NCBI RefSeq assembly: GCF_900110105.1
Contig: NZ_FOCL01000015.1
Location: forward strand, 87,471-151,470
Origin: Mucilaginibacter gossypiicola
GTDB lineage: Bacteria; Bacteroidota; Bacteroidia; Sphingobacteriales; Sphingobacteriaceae
DNA: 64,000 nucleotides
Direction of reading: 5' to 3'
The position numbers and the translations under genes were made by a program. Below the pieces are notes generated by a model that saw only the letters and a list, made by a program, of their open reading frames with translations, was not told the DNA's origin and searched no databases. Shown one piece after another: positions 24,180 to 33,171 of this stretch. Position 1 is the stretch's first letter. Each line of letters opens with the position of its first letter.

Positions 24180-27100
24180 ATGTTAAAGAAATTGTTTCTG
24201 TTTTATTTGCTGGTTACACCTTTTTGGTGCCTGGCTCAAACCAGGATAACAGGCAGGGTTGTCAATGCAACAGATAAAACAGCTATCGCGAATGCAAGTG
24301 TATTTTTAAGTAATGCTACTGTAGGGACAAAAACAACACCGGAAGGAACTTTTACCCTCGCTGATGCCAAAAATGGCAAATATGAACTGGTAGTTTCCAT
24401 TGTTGGGTTTGAAACCTATAAGCAAAACATAACGATAATGGGTAGTGATATGGTTTTACCTGATATTATCGTGTCGCCGAAAACCTATGCTTTAAAGGAG
24501 GTAACCATAAAGCAACGCACCGATCCCAATCGGGCACAGTATTTAGCAGCTTTTAAAGAGCAGTTTTTAGGCAAATCTGAACTGGCCGATCAATGTAAAC
24601 TTCTGAATCCGGAAATGCTTGATTTTGCCTACGATGATGACACGAAAACACTCACCGCATCCTCCATTGATTTTTTGAATGTTGAAAATCGCGGACTTGG
24701 TTACCGGGTAAAGTATCTCATTACAAGTTTTACTTATAATGATAAAGACATTTCAAACAGGAAATTGCACTATGAAGGTTTTGTACTGTTTGAAGAGTTA
24801 AAAGGCACGCCATCACAACAGAAAGATTGGCAAAGGGCAAGATTGCAGGTTTACAAAGGATCTGCTATGCATTTTTTACGTGCGCTGCAGGCTAAACATT
24901 TGGATGAGGAGGGCTTTCGTGTATTGCAGTATGCTAACCCCGAACGAAGGGATGTGCCTGAATCGCAGTTAAGCAAAAAGATGCGCCCAATACTTATGAC
25001 CTATCCTTTAAATGAGGATGAAATGATGGCTAAAACCGATCTGCCTGGTGTGCATGCCCTCGGTTGCGATTTTGATTCGTTCCATATCACTTATAATGAA
25101 GATCATCGTTTTCCGAAACGTGGGCAAATGAATAATATAAATGGCACCGATAACCATGATGTAACGGTTTTGAGTTTTAACGTGCCTTACGCCCTGTTTG
25201 ATGGTAACGGGACCCTGCTTGATCCTAATAGTGTAACATATAGCGGCGCATGGGGCAATAACCGGGTAGCCGAACTTTTGCCAATTGATTACGAGCCTTT
25301 AAACACTCGGGCTGTAAGTGAAAAACCAGGATTGACCGATGTAATAAATAAGCTTAGAAATTACAACTCTTCATATACTGCCGAAAAAGTTTATTTGCAT
25401 TTTGATAAACCCTACTATGCAGCCGGCGATACTGTTTATTTTAAAGCATACATAACCGCGGGCGATCGTCACGAACTGTCGGATATAAGCAGCGTGTTGC
25501 ATGCCGAGTTGATCAATACAGCAAACAGCATCGATCAGGCTGTTAAATTACAGATAACTGATGGTGTGGCCTGGGGGGATTTCGCTCTGCCGGATACTTT
25601 GCCTAAAGGGAATTACCATATTCGGGCGTATACTAAATGGATGCAAAATCAGGGTAATAACAATTATTTCGACCGGGAAATTAAAATTGGATCAACAAAT
25701 AATAAAATAGCTGAAAGCGCTGCTAAAGCGCCGCTGCCGGTTGCCACTAATAAAATTGATGTGCAGTTCTTTGCCGAAGGTGGCAATATGATTACCGGCA
25801 TTCAGTCTAAAATAGCCTTCAAGGCTATTGGTGCCGACGGAGCGGGGGTAAATGTTAGCGGGATTATTACTGATAATGAAAACAATCACGTAGCCACATT
25901 TGCTTCATCGCATTTGGGGATGGGATCTTTTTACCTGAAAGCCCAACCGGGTAAAAGCTATAAAGCCGAACTCAATTACGCCGACGGAACAAAAAATACT
26001 ATCAATCTTCCGATGCCTATAGAGAACGGAATTAGCTTATCTGTTGATAATAGTGAAATTCCCCGTGCCATTGTTAAAATAAATGCTGCTGATGCTTTTT
26101 ACAAGCAAAACAATGGAAGGGAGTTTACATTACTCATTTATTCCGGCGGCACGGCTTCAACCATTGCCTGCAGGTTAGATAGTCAGACAATAACACGTGA
26201 TATTTTAAAGCGGCGTTTAAAAACCGGGATAGCTACCATAACATTGTTTTCTGCCGCTAATGAGCCCCTTTGCGAACGCCTGATTTTTGTGCAAAACTAC
26301 GATCAAATGAGCCTGGCCATTAACAGCCCCAAAGCAGATTACAAAAAAAGGGAACGGGTTGACATCAGCCTGAATGTAAAGAACAGGGCGGGTGATCCGT
26401 CAGTTGGCCATTTTTCGGTATCTGTTATAGATGAAAATAAAGTCCCGGTAGTTGAAAATTCAGAACATACTATACTAACTGATCTGTTGTTAACTTCAGA
26501 TCTGAAGGGAAATGTAGAGCAACCAAACTATTATTTTGCTAATGTGAATGGCGAAACAACGAAAAACCTGGACTTGGTAATGCTTACTAATGGTTATCGT
26601 GGTTTTGAATGGAAGCCTTTATTAAGCGGCTCTTATCCGGCCATAGCCTACCAGCCCGAAAAAGGTTTGGAAATAAGTGGTAGTGTAAAGCGTTCGGGAG
26701 GGAGCGCCATGCATGAAGGCACTGTTTCTCTAATCTCTTCGCAACCAACAACGGTGTTAAGTCAACCGGTAGACGATAGGGGCGATTTTGCGTTTAGTAA
26801 CTTGTTTTTTACCGATACCGGCAGGTTCATTTTACAGGCTGTTACAGCTAAAGGCGATAACTCAACAAGATTGACTTATAACAAAAATAATCAAAAACTG
26901 CCAGTGTCGTCATTGGGTTTAAATACTGTGCCAAATGATATTAATTTATCAATGACGAACTATCTTGAAAATAACAAGTTACGGCAAGACGATTATTTGA
27001 AGTATAGCAAAATAAAAATGCTGAAAGAGGTGAAGATCAAGGCCGTTAAAAAGAATGAATACCGCTCTTCGGTATTAGGAGGGCCGGGTAGTGCCGATCA

Positions 27101-27692
27101 GGTGATACAACTGGGGCAGCTTCCTGTTTCGGGTTCGTTAACTCAAATGTTAGAAAGCAGAGTACACGGCGGACGAGCGTACGCAATGTTAAAGGGCGAT
27201 TTTGATGGTTTAGTAATTTTGGATGGGGTGGCAATGGATAGTCATATTACAGCGAGCGGAATACCGGGCGGAGGTTCGCTTGATTTCATAAGCGCCTCGG
27301 ATGTTGAAACGGTAGAGTTTTTTTACAATGCAAATGCCGCATTGTATGGAGTGCGGGGTGGCCATGGAGTAATTGTGGTAACCACAAAAGCAAAAGGAGG
27401 GCTTACCGAAAAAGAAATCACATCAACCGGGATATTGCCAATTTCGGTCCCCGGATTTTATAAGGCGCGTGTATTTTACTCTCCTAAATATGAAAATCTT
27501 GAACAAGCCGGTAACCGCCCCGACTTGCGGAGTACTATTTATTGGCAACCGGAGTTGATGACAGATAAAAATGGCCAGGCGCTGTTTAATTATTTCAATG
27601 CCGACGGAACGGGCTCATATCGCATAGCTATTGAGGGGATTGATGAAGATGGCAATTTAGGGCGATTGGTGTATCGGTATAATGTTCAATAA
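24180..27692 (+). CDS. Large periplasmic protein: carboxypeptidase-regulatory-like, macroglobulin-like and TonB-plug domains, no barrel
   Basis: 1170 residues with signal peptide 1-20. A CarboxypepD_reg-like beta sandwich is at about 22-105 (I-T-G-R-V-V-N-A-T-D-K-T-A-I-A-N-A). An MG2/macroglobulin-like domain near 400-510 includes K-V-Y-L-H-F-D-K-P-Y-Y-A-A-G-D-T-V-Y. A TonB-receptor plug-like domain near 985-1075 includes V-I-L-D-G-V-A and A-A-L-Y-G-V-R-G-G-H-G-V-I. The C-terminus (W-Q-P-E-L-x-T-D-K-N-G) looks like another macroglobulin segment. No beta-barrel region follows the plug, so it is not a transporter by itself. The role is unknown; its domain order is discussed in the findings. Confidence 0.85.
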   Translation: MLKKLFLFYLLVTPFWCLAQTRITGRVVNATDKTAIANASVFLSNATVGTKTTPEGTFTLADAKNGKYELVVSIVGFETYKQNITIMGSDMVLPDIIVSPKTYALKEVTIKQRTDPNRAQYLAAFKEQFLGKSELADQCKLLNPEMLDFAYDDDTKTLTASSIDFLNVENRGLGYRVKYLITSFTYNDKDISNRKLHYEGFVLFEELKGTPSQQKDWQRARLQVYKGSAMHFLRALQAKHLDEEGFRVLQYANPERRDVPESQLSKKMRPILMTYPLNEDEMMAKTDLPGVHALGCDFDSFHITYNEDHRFPKRGQMNNINGTDNHDVTVLSFNVPYALFDGNGTLLDPNSVTYSGAWGNNRVAELLPIDYEPLNTRAVSEKPGLTDVINKLRNYNSSYTAEKVYLHFDKPYYAAGDTVYFKAYITAGDRHELSDISSVLHAELINTANSIDQAVKLQITDGVAWGDFALPDTLPKGNYHIRAYTKWMQNQGNNNYFDREIKIGSTNNKIAESAAKAPLPVATNKIDVQFFAEGGNMITGIQSKIAFKAIGADGAGVNVSGIITDNENNHVATFASSHLGMGSFYLKAQPGKSYKAELNYADGTKNTINLPMPIENGISLSVDNSEIPRAIVKINAADAFYKQNNGREFTLLIYSGGTASTIACRLDSQTITRDILKRRLKTGIATITLFSAANEPLCERLIFVQNYDQMSLAINSPKADYKKRERVDISLNVKNRAGDPSVGHFSVSVIDENKVPVVENSEHTILTDLLLTSDLKGNVEQPNYYFANVNGETTKNLDLVMLTNGYRGFEWKPLLSGSYPAIAYQPEKGLEISGSVKRSGGSAMHEGTVSLISSQPTTVLSQPVDDRGDFAFSNLFFTDTGRFILQAVTAKGDNSTRLTYNKNNQKLPVSSLGLNTVPNDINLSMTNYLENNKLRQDDYLKYSKIKMLKEVKIKAVKKNEYRSSVLGGPGSADQVIQLGQLPVSGSLTQMLESRVHGGRAYAMLKGDFDGLVILDGVAMDSHITASGIPGGGSLDFISASDVETVEFFYNANAALYGVRGGHGVIVVTTKAKGGLTEKEITSTGILPISVPGFYKARVFYSPKYENLEQAGNRPDLRSTIYWQPELMTDKNGQALFNYFNADGTGSYRIAIEGIDEDGNLGRLVYRYNVQ

Positions 27693-27971
27693 TAAATTTA
27701 ACTACGCCATAGCTTAATTAATGATATCGATTATATGGTGGTGCTATAATTACCGTTTTCTTTAGTCTAAGCGCCCTTTTGCCCCAAAAATGATACGATT
27801 TTACCAAGTATTGAGCCGTTTTGTTTAAACAGATTGTTTTAATTTGGAACGTGCAAAACTGTTCGTTGTGCTGTATGCTCCGGCATAATAGCACCCGCCA
27901 TTTTTAACTTTTCTGCTTTTTTGTTGCAAACATAAGTTTAACCAGCTTTTGCGCAGGTAATTTGATCGCCT

Positions 27972-29684
27972 ATGAATAAATATAAACTATATGCCGGTTT
28001 GTTTTTTACCGGTACAGTAGCGCTTGTTTCGGCTGCGTGGCAAACGAAGGCTGCAAAACAACCTGAGCCACCAAAGAGACGCCCTAACATTATCGTTATC
28101 ATGGCCGATGATATGGGTTTTTCTGACCTGGGCTGCTATGGCGGCGAGGTTAATACCCCAAACATCAATTACCTTGCTCAAAACGGTATCAGGTACAGGC
28201 AATTCTATAACACATCGCGCTGCTGCCCAACAAGGGCTTCGTTACTTACCGGGTTGTATAATCAACAGGCAGGCATAGGCAAAATGACCGACGCTGAAGA
28301 CGAGCCCGGCTATCTTGGTCATATCACAGATAACGCTGTAACCCTTGCCGAAGTCTTGAAATCTGCCGGTTATCATACGGCCATGTCGGGCAAATGGCAT
28401 GTGTCAAATACCAACGGTCAGCCTAATGCGCAGGATCAGTTAGCCTGGTTAAACCATCACAAAGATTATCCCGAGTTTTCGCCGATCAGCCAGTATCCAA
28501 CCAGCCGTGGGTTCGAGAAATTTTTCGGAACCATTTGGGGTGTGGTTGATTTTTATGATCCCTTTAGTTTGGTTAGCGGCACCACGCCTATTAAAACAGT
28601 CCCCAAAAACTACTATCATACAGATGCTATTAACGATACGGCAGTGGCTTACATCAAAGGCTACGCTAAATCGTTAAAGCCATTCTTTTTGTACGTTGCC
28701 GAAAACGCACCGCACTGGCCGTTAATGGCAAAGCCCGAGGATATTGCCAAATACAAGAACACATACAAAGGTGGCTGGCAGGCTATCCGCGAAGCGAGAT
28801 ACAAAAAAATGGTGAAGCTTGGCTTGATCGATCCGACCAAAACTAAACTGTCCGAAAGGTGGAAGAGTGACCTGCAATGGAAAAACAATTCCGATAAAGA
28901 TTGGGACGCCATGGCGATGGCTGTTCATGCCGCCATGATCGATAGGATGGATCAGGGCATTGGCCGCATCATCAAAATACTGAAGGAAACCGGTCAGTTG
29001 GATAATACGCTGATTGTTTTCCTGTCGGATAATGGCGCCAGTGCCGAAAACTGCGCTGCGTATGGTCCCGGATTTGACCGCCCAAATGAAACCCGTGATG
29101 GCCGTAAAATAGTTTATGCTACAAAAAAAGAAGCATTGCCGGGCCCGGAAACTACTTATTCATCCATAGGGCCCCGCTGGGCAAATGTGGCTAATACCCC
29201 GTATGAGTATTGGAAAGCCGAATCATACGAGGGCGGCATCCACACCCCGATGATTGCCTTTTGGCCAAAGGGAATTAATGCCAACAAAGGAGGTTTTGAT
29301 GACCATGTGGGCCATGTGATGGATTTCATGAGCACTTTTGTTGAGTTGGCCGGGGCTCAATACCCTAAAACTTATAAAGGGCATAACATCCTGCCAACTA
29401 CAGGGATTAGTCTTGTACCAAGCTTTAAAGGCAAACAAACTCGCGGTCATGAGGATTTGTTTAACGAACATTTCGGCGCGCGGTACGCCCGTTCAGGAAA
29501 CTGGAAGCTGGTATCGCTAAGTAATGATACAACCTGGCATTTATATGATCTGTCGCAGGATAAAACTGAAACTACCGATCTGAAATCAAAACATCCCGAA
29601 AAAGTGCACCAATTGGATAGCCTTTGGCATAACTGGGCAAACACACACCAGGTTTTTCCAAAGCCGGGTAATAAGAGTAAATAG
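27972..29684 (+). CDS. Sulfatase (formylglycine-dependent arylsulfatase family)
   Basis: Periplasmic sulfate-ester hydrolase. The signal peptide is at about 1-25. Metal residues D46 and D47 are in I-M-A-D-D-M-G. The sulfatase signature is C84-C-P-T-R-A-S-L-L-T-G, with C84 the residue to be converted to formylglycine and R88 conserved. A second signature, G-K-W-H, follows near residue 141. At 570 residues it is typical of Bacteroidota S1 sulfatases. The maturase gene is not in the window. The next gene starts 46 bases downstream on the same strand. Confidence 0.95.
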   Translation: MNKYKLYAGLFFTGTVALVSAAWQTKAAKQPEPPKRRPNIIVIMADDMGFSDLGCYGGEVNTPNINYLAQNGIRYRQFYNTSRCCPTRASLLTGLYNQQAGIGKMTDAEDEPGYLGHITDNAVTLAEVLKSAGYHTAMSGKWHVSNTNGQPNAQDQLAWLNHHKDYPEFSPISQYPTSRGFEKFFGTIWGVVDFYDPFSLVSGTTPIKTVPKNYYHTDAINDTAVAYIKGYAKSLKPFFLYVAENAPHWPLMAKPEDIAKYKNTYKGGWQAIREARYKKMVKLGLIDPTKTKLSERWKSDLQWKNNSDKDWDAMAMAVHAAMIDRMDQGIGRIIKILKETGQLDNTLIVFLSDNGASAENCAAYGPGFDRPNETRDGRKIVYATKKEALPGPETTYSSIGPRWANVANTPYEYWKAESYEGGIHTPMIAFWPKGINANKGGFDDHVGHVMDFMSTFVELAGAQYPKTYKGHNILPTTGISLVPSFKGKQTRGHEDLFNEHFGARYARSGNWKLVSLSNDTTWHLYDLSQDKTETTDLKSKHPEKVHQLDSLWHNWANTHQVFPKPGNKSK

Positions 29685-29730
29685 TAAAACCCAACAATAA
29701 ACATTAAAACCAAAAAGTAAAACGTAGTTT

Positions 29731-32208
29731 ATGAATCGCATTTTCAAAAAAACGTACCTGCTCGTTTCCGGATTAGCAGCATCGTTTGCTGCACAAACAG
29801 CGTCGGCTCAGGATAAGATGCCTTCTTATCCATTGATCACGCACAATACTTATTTCTGTGTTTGGTCAAACACAGATAAGTTAAATGAGTCAACCACCAA
29901 ACACTGGACAGGAAAAGACCAATCATTATTGGGTTTAATTAAGGTTGATGGCAATTATTACCGTTTCATGGGAGCATCAGCCGTTAATTATAAAACCATT
30001 TTGGCGGCTACCGACGAAAAATCATACAGCAGCCAATACCAGGCCGAAACAGCGCCTGCAGAAGGCTGGGAAAAACCAGGTTTTAATGATCAAAGCTGGA
30101 AAAGCGGAGCTGCTCCATTTGGTGATGAACGCGCAAGCAAAGGCACCCATTGGAGAGGTAAAGATATTTGGGTTCGTCGTAAATTTAATGTTGCCGAATT
30201 ACCAAAAGGACGTTTGATGTTGAAGATCTATCATGATGATGAAGCCGAAGTATACCTGAACGGGCAGCAGATTGCTACCGAAGGGGGCGCTAATGGCGAT
30301 TTTGAAACCGTTGCTTTACCGGCCAGCGCAAAATCAAATTTAAAAGTAGGCGAAAATGTTTTGGCTATCCATTGTAAAAATACCGGTGGCGGCTCATTTA
30401 TTGATGCCGGTCTTGCCGAAGAAGTGTTGAGCAAGGATGACGAAGCCGTTAAACTGGCCGAGCAAACCAGCGTTAAAGTTACTGCTACCCAAACTGTGTA
30501 TAACTTTAAAGCGGGTGAAGTTAACCTGAAACTTACTTTCACTTCGCCATTAGTTATAAACGATTTGAAATTGCTTACTACCCCTGTATCATACATCACT
30601 TATCAATTAAAATCAACTGATGGTAAGATGCATGATGTTCAGATTTATCAGGGTGTATCAAGTAATCTGGCTGTAAATACACCATCGCAAGAGGTTGCTG
30701 CATCAAAGTACAGCCAGAATGGACTTAAATTGTTAAAAGCCGGTACTGTTGAACAACCTGTATTACAGAAAAAAGGTGATAACCTGCGTATTGACTGGGG
30801 CTATGTTTATGTTGCTTCATCAACCGCGGGAGCTAAACAATACATCACTCCTGAAGGTGATGCAGTATCATCATTCCTGGGCGCACAAAAAGGTGAAGCT
30901 ACAGCTACAGGCAAACAATTAATGTTAAGCACTGTATTGCCATTTGGTAAAGTGACTGCTACTCCGGTATCTAAATTTATTTCGGTTGGATATGACGACA
31001 TCTATGCTATTCAATATTTTAAAACCAACTTAAGGCCATGGTGGAGAAATACTCCGGGAGCTACCATTGAAGGTGTACTGAGCGATGCTACCAAAACTTA
31101 CGCTAAAGTAATAGGAACATGCGCAAAAACAGATGCGAAGATCTGGGCCGACGCAGTTAAAGCCGGTGGGGAGAAATATGCTAAGTTATGTGTTATGGCT
31201 TATCGCCAAAGCATTGCTGCGCATCAATTGGTTAAAAGTCCTGAGGGCGAATTGTTGTTCTTATCTAAAGAGAATTTCAGCAATGGTTCTATCAATACGG
31301 TCGACATTACTTACCCTTCGGCTCCGATGTACCTGCTTTATAATCCGGATTTGTTGAAAGGCATGATGAACGGTATCTTCTATTTCAGTGAAAGCGGTAA
31401 ATGGAATAAACCTTATTCATCGCATGATTTGGGCACCTATCCATTGGCTAACGGCCAAACTTATGGTGAGGATATGCCGGTAGAAGAAAGCGGTAACATG
31501 ATTATCCTTAACGCTGCTTTAGCGAAAGTTGAAGGAAACGCTAATTATGCAAAAAAACACTGGAAAACATTAACTATCTGGACGGAATATCTTGCTAAAT
31601 CAGGCTTTGATCCGGGTAGCCAATTGTGTACTGATGACTTTGCCGGTCACCTGGCGCATAACGCCAATCTATCGGTAAAAGCTATTGTAGCTATTGATGC
31701 TTATGGCGAACTGGCAGGTATGATGGGCGATGCCGCTACAGCTAAAAAATACAGAGCAATGGCTAAGGACATGGCTAAAAAATGGCAGGAAAAAGCTAAT
31801 GCCGGCGATCACTACGGTTTGGTGTTTGACAGCAAAGATACCTGGAGCCAAAAATATAATATGGTTTGGGACAAAGTTTTGGGCTTGAATTTGTTCCCTC
31901 AAAAGGTGTACGATACCGAGCTTAAATACTATCTGGCGCACCAAAATGAATTTGGGTTGCCATTGGATAGCCGTAAAACCTATACCAAAAGCGACTGGAT
32001 ACTGTGGACAGCTGCAATGGCCGACAACAGAGCTGATTTTAGCGCTTTAGTTGCCCCGGTTTATAAATTTGCCACGGAAACTTCATCGCGCGTACCGTTA
32101 AGCGACTGGCATGAAACTACCAATGGTAAAATGGTGGGCTTCCAGGCCAGAAGTGTGGTTGGTGGTTATTATATGAAAACTTTAAGGGATAAATTGGCGG
32201 CGAAGTAA
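29731..32208 (+). CDS. Glutaminase-A-like secreted protein (DUF4964/DUF5127/DUF4965/DUF1793)
   Basis: 825 residues with signal peptide 1-26 (A-S-A-Q). The order fits the GtaA-like group: a DUF4964-like N-terminus (P-L-I-T-H-N-T-Y-F-C-V-W), an inserted jelly-roll-like module at about 100-225 (D-D-E-A-E-V-Y-L-N-G-Q-Q), a DUF5127-like region at about 280-450, and the DUF4965/DUF1793 helical toroid at 480-825 ending with W-H-E-T-T-N-G-K and F-Q-A-R-S-V-V-G-G. Despite the glutaminase name, bacterial members near sulfatases or glycosidases may act on glycans. The substrate is unproven. Confidence 0.88.
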   Translation: MNRIFKKTYLLVSGLAASFAAQTASAQDKMPSYPLITHNTYFCVWSNTDKLNESTTKHWTGKDQSLLGLIKVDGNYYRFMGASAVNYKTILAATDEKSYSSQYQAETAPAEGWEKPGFNDQSWKSGAAPFGDERASKGTHWRGKDIWVRRKFNVAELPKGRLMLKIYHDDEAEVYLNGQQIATEGGANGDFETVALPASAKSNLKVGENVLAIHCKNTGGGSFIDAGLAEEVLSKDDEAVKLAEQTSVKVTATQTVYNFKAGEVNLKLTFTSPLVINDLKLLTTPVSYITYQLKSTDGKMHDVQIYQGVSSNLAVNTPSQEVAASKYSQNGLKLLKAGTVEQPVLQKKGDNLRIDWGYVYVASSTAGAKQYITPEGDAVSSFLGAQKGEATATGKQLMLSTVLPFGKVTATPVSKFISVGYDDIYAIQYFKTNLRPWWRNTPGATIEGVLSDATKTYAKVIGTCAKTDAKIWADAVKAGGEKYAKLCVMAYRQSIAAHQLVKSPEGELLFLSKENFSNGSINTVDITYPSAPMYLLYNPDLLKGMMNGIFYFSESGKWNKPYSSHDLGTYPLANGQTYGEDMPVEESGNMIILNAALAKVEGNANYAKKHWKTLTIWTEYLAKSGFDPGSQLCTDDFAGHLAHNANLSVKAIVAIDAYGELAGMMGDAATAKKYRAMAKDMAKKWQEKANAGDHYGLVFDSKDTWSQKYNMVWDKVLGLNLFPQKVYDTELKYYLAHQNEFGLPLDSRKTYTKSDWILWTAAMADNRADFSALVAPVYKFATETSSRVPLSDWHETTNGKMVGFQARSVVGGYYMKTLRDKLAAK

Positions 32209-32227
32209 ATATCCGTTAGCTCTTCCC

Positions 32228-32344
32228 GTGGTGCGGTGAAACACCGACCACAGGCAAAAAACAGAAACGGGTTTGCAACGCAAACCCGTTTCTGTTTTTT
32301 GTTAATTTTATCACAGCCTGTGGTCGGTGTTTTCACCGCACCAC
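32228..32344. repeat. Inverted pair of RAYT-associated REP elements, upstream cluster
   Basis: Two copies of a 28-29-base element lie head to head at 32228-32255 and 32316-32344. The element starts GTGGTGCGGTG and ends CACCGACCACAGGC, with an internal CGGTG/CACCG hairpin. They flank a 21-bp perfect hairpin. The same element recurs on the other side of the transposase gene. Confidence 0.92.
32256..32300 (+). terminator. Long perfect terminator hairpin inside the REP pair
   Basis: A perfect 21-bp stem (32256-32276 / 32280-32300) with a 3-base loop, starting with A6 and ending with T6. It lies 47 bases after the DUF4965-gene stop and probably ends that transcript. Its symmetry means it can also act on the opposite strand. 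Confidence 0.88.
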
Positions 32345-32353
32345 TTTTTTCTT

Positions 32354-32860
32354 CTACATGTGTTCCATGTAGTGTGTTATCAGTTCATTTTCTTCATTGC
32401 TTATATAATATGACGCCGATGAATGCAAATAATTTTCAGGTAATTGGCATAGCCCGGCTTTAACCGGGTTGTTGTGTATATAATCTAACTTTTGTTCGAG
32501 CACGGTGCGATTATACATTGTTGCTTTATATGGTCGTCGTTCCCAAAACTGATACTCGCGGTCGTTCTGAGTACTTTTGTAATTGTCCAAACTTTGCGAA
32601 GTGTTTATCAAGCTGAATTTAAGTTGTTGTGCGGGGAATTTGCTGAAATGCTGTTGTACATTTTTGTTAAGCCAATCGGGTTGTTTGCACCACAAAATAT
32701 GTACATGATTTGGCATTATCACATAACCGTAAAGCCATATCCTATTATTCTTTACTAAAAAGCTTAAACTATCGATTACGATTTCTTTGTGGTTATCCTG
32801 ATCAAGTAAGGGTTGCCAGTTAAGACAGGTTGCAGTAAAAAATTCTATGCCTTGATGCAT
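32354..32860 (-). CDS. REP-associated tyrosine transposase (RAYT, IS200-like Y1 fold)
   Basis: Single-strand DNA transposase-like protein of the Y1 HUH family. The HUH motif is in M-P-N-H-V-H-I-L near residue 52. The probable catalytic tyrosine is in L-D-Y-I-H-N-N-P-V-K-A-G, the usual RAYT context. At 168 residues it has a typical length. Five copies of a palindromic element, two downstream and three upstream of the gene, flank it at 32228-33072, which is the classic RAYT/REP arrangement. The gene appears intact and is probably still active or recently so. Confidence 0.94.
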   Translation of the reverse strand: MHQGIEFFTATCLNWQPLLDQDNHKEIVIDSLSFLVKNNRIWLYGYVIMPNHVHILWCKQPDWLNKNVQQHFSKFPAQQLKFSLINTSQSLDNYKSTQNDREYQFWERRPYKATMYNRTVLEQKLDYIHNNPVKAGLCQLPENYLHSSASYYISNEENELITHYMEHM

Positions 32861-32894
32861 TGTTGATATTTGTAATACGAATATAACAAATCAT

Positions 32895-33072
32895 GTGGTG
32901 CGGTGAAAACACCGACCACAGGCTTTTGGGATTTCAATCGTAACACAGTTTATAGTGAGCATAGGTTGTAAGGAATTATATGGTACGGTGATAACACCGA
33001 CCATAGGCTTTAAGGACTTTTCAATTTGTGGCTTAGTCCGGCAGCTTGTGGTCGGTGTTTTCACCGCACCAC
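32895..33072. repeat. Three RAYT-associated REP elements, second cluster
   Basis: Copies lie at 32895-32923 (direct), 32980-33008 (direct, diverged as ATGGTACGGTGATAACACCG) and 33044-33072 (inverted). Each carries the CGGTG...CACCG hairpin. Together with the pair at 32228-32344 they bracket the transposase gene. Confidence 0.9.
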
Positions 33073-33171
33073 TCTTCCTCACTTTCTCCTAACATTACAA
33101 TCATCATAATTTGATATCCAATAATTAGGTTTTATGATTACTTTCATGCTTCGTTAGCTATAATAATTTCT

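Noticed and set aside
32236..32463. Plus-strand 75-codon frame antisense to the RAYT gene
   Set aside because: It starts within REP sequence and runs antisense through the conserved transposase C-terminus; treated as a shadow.
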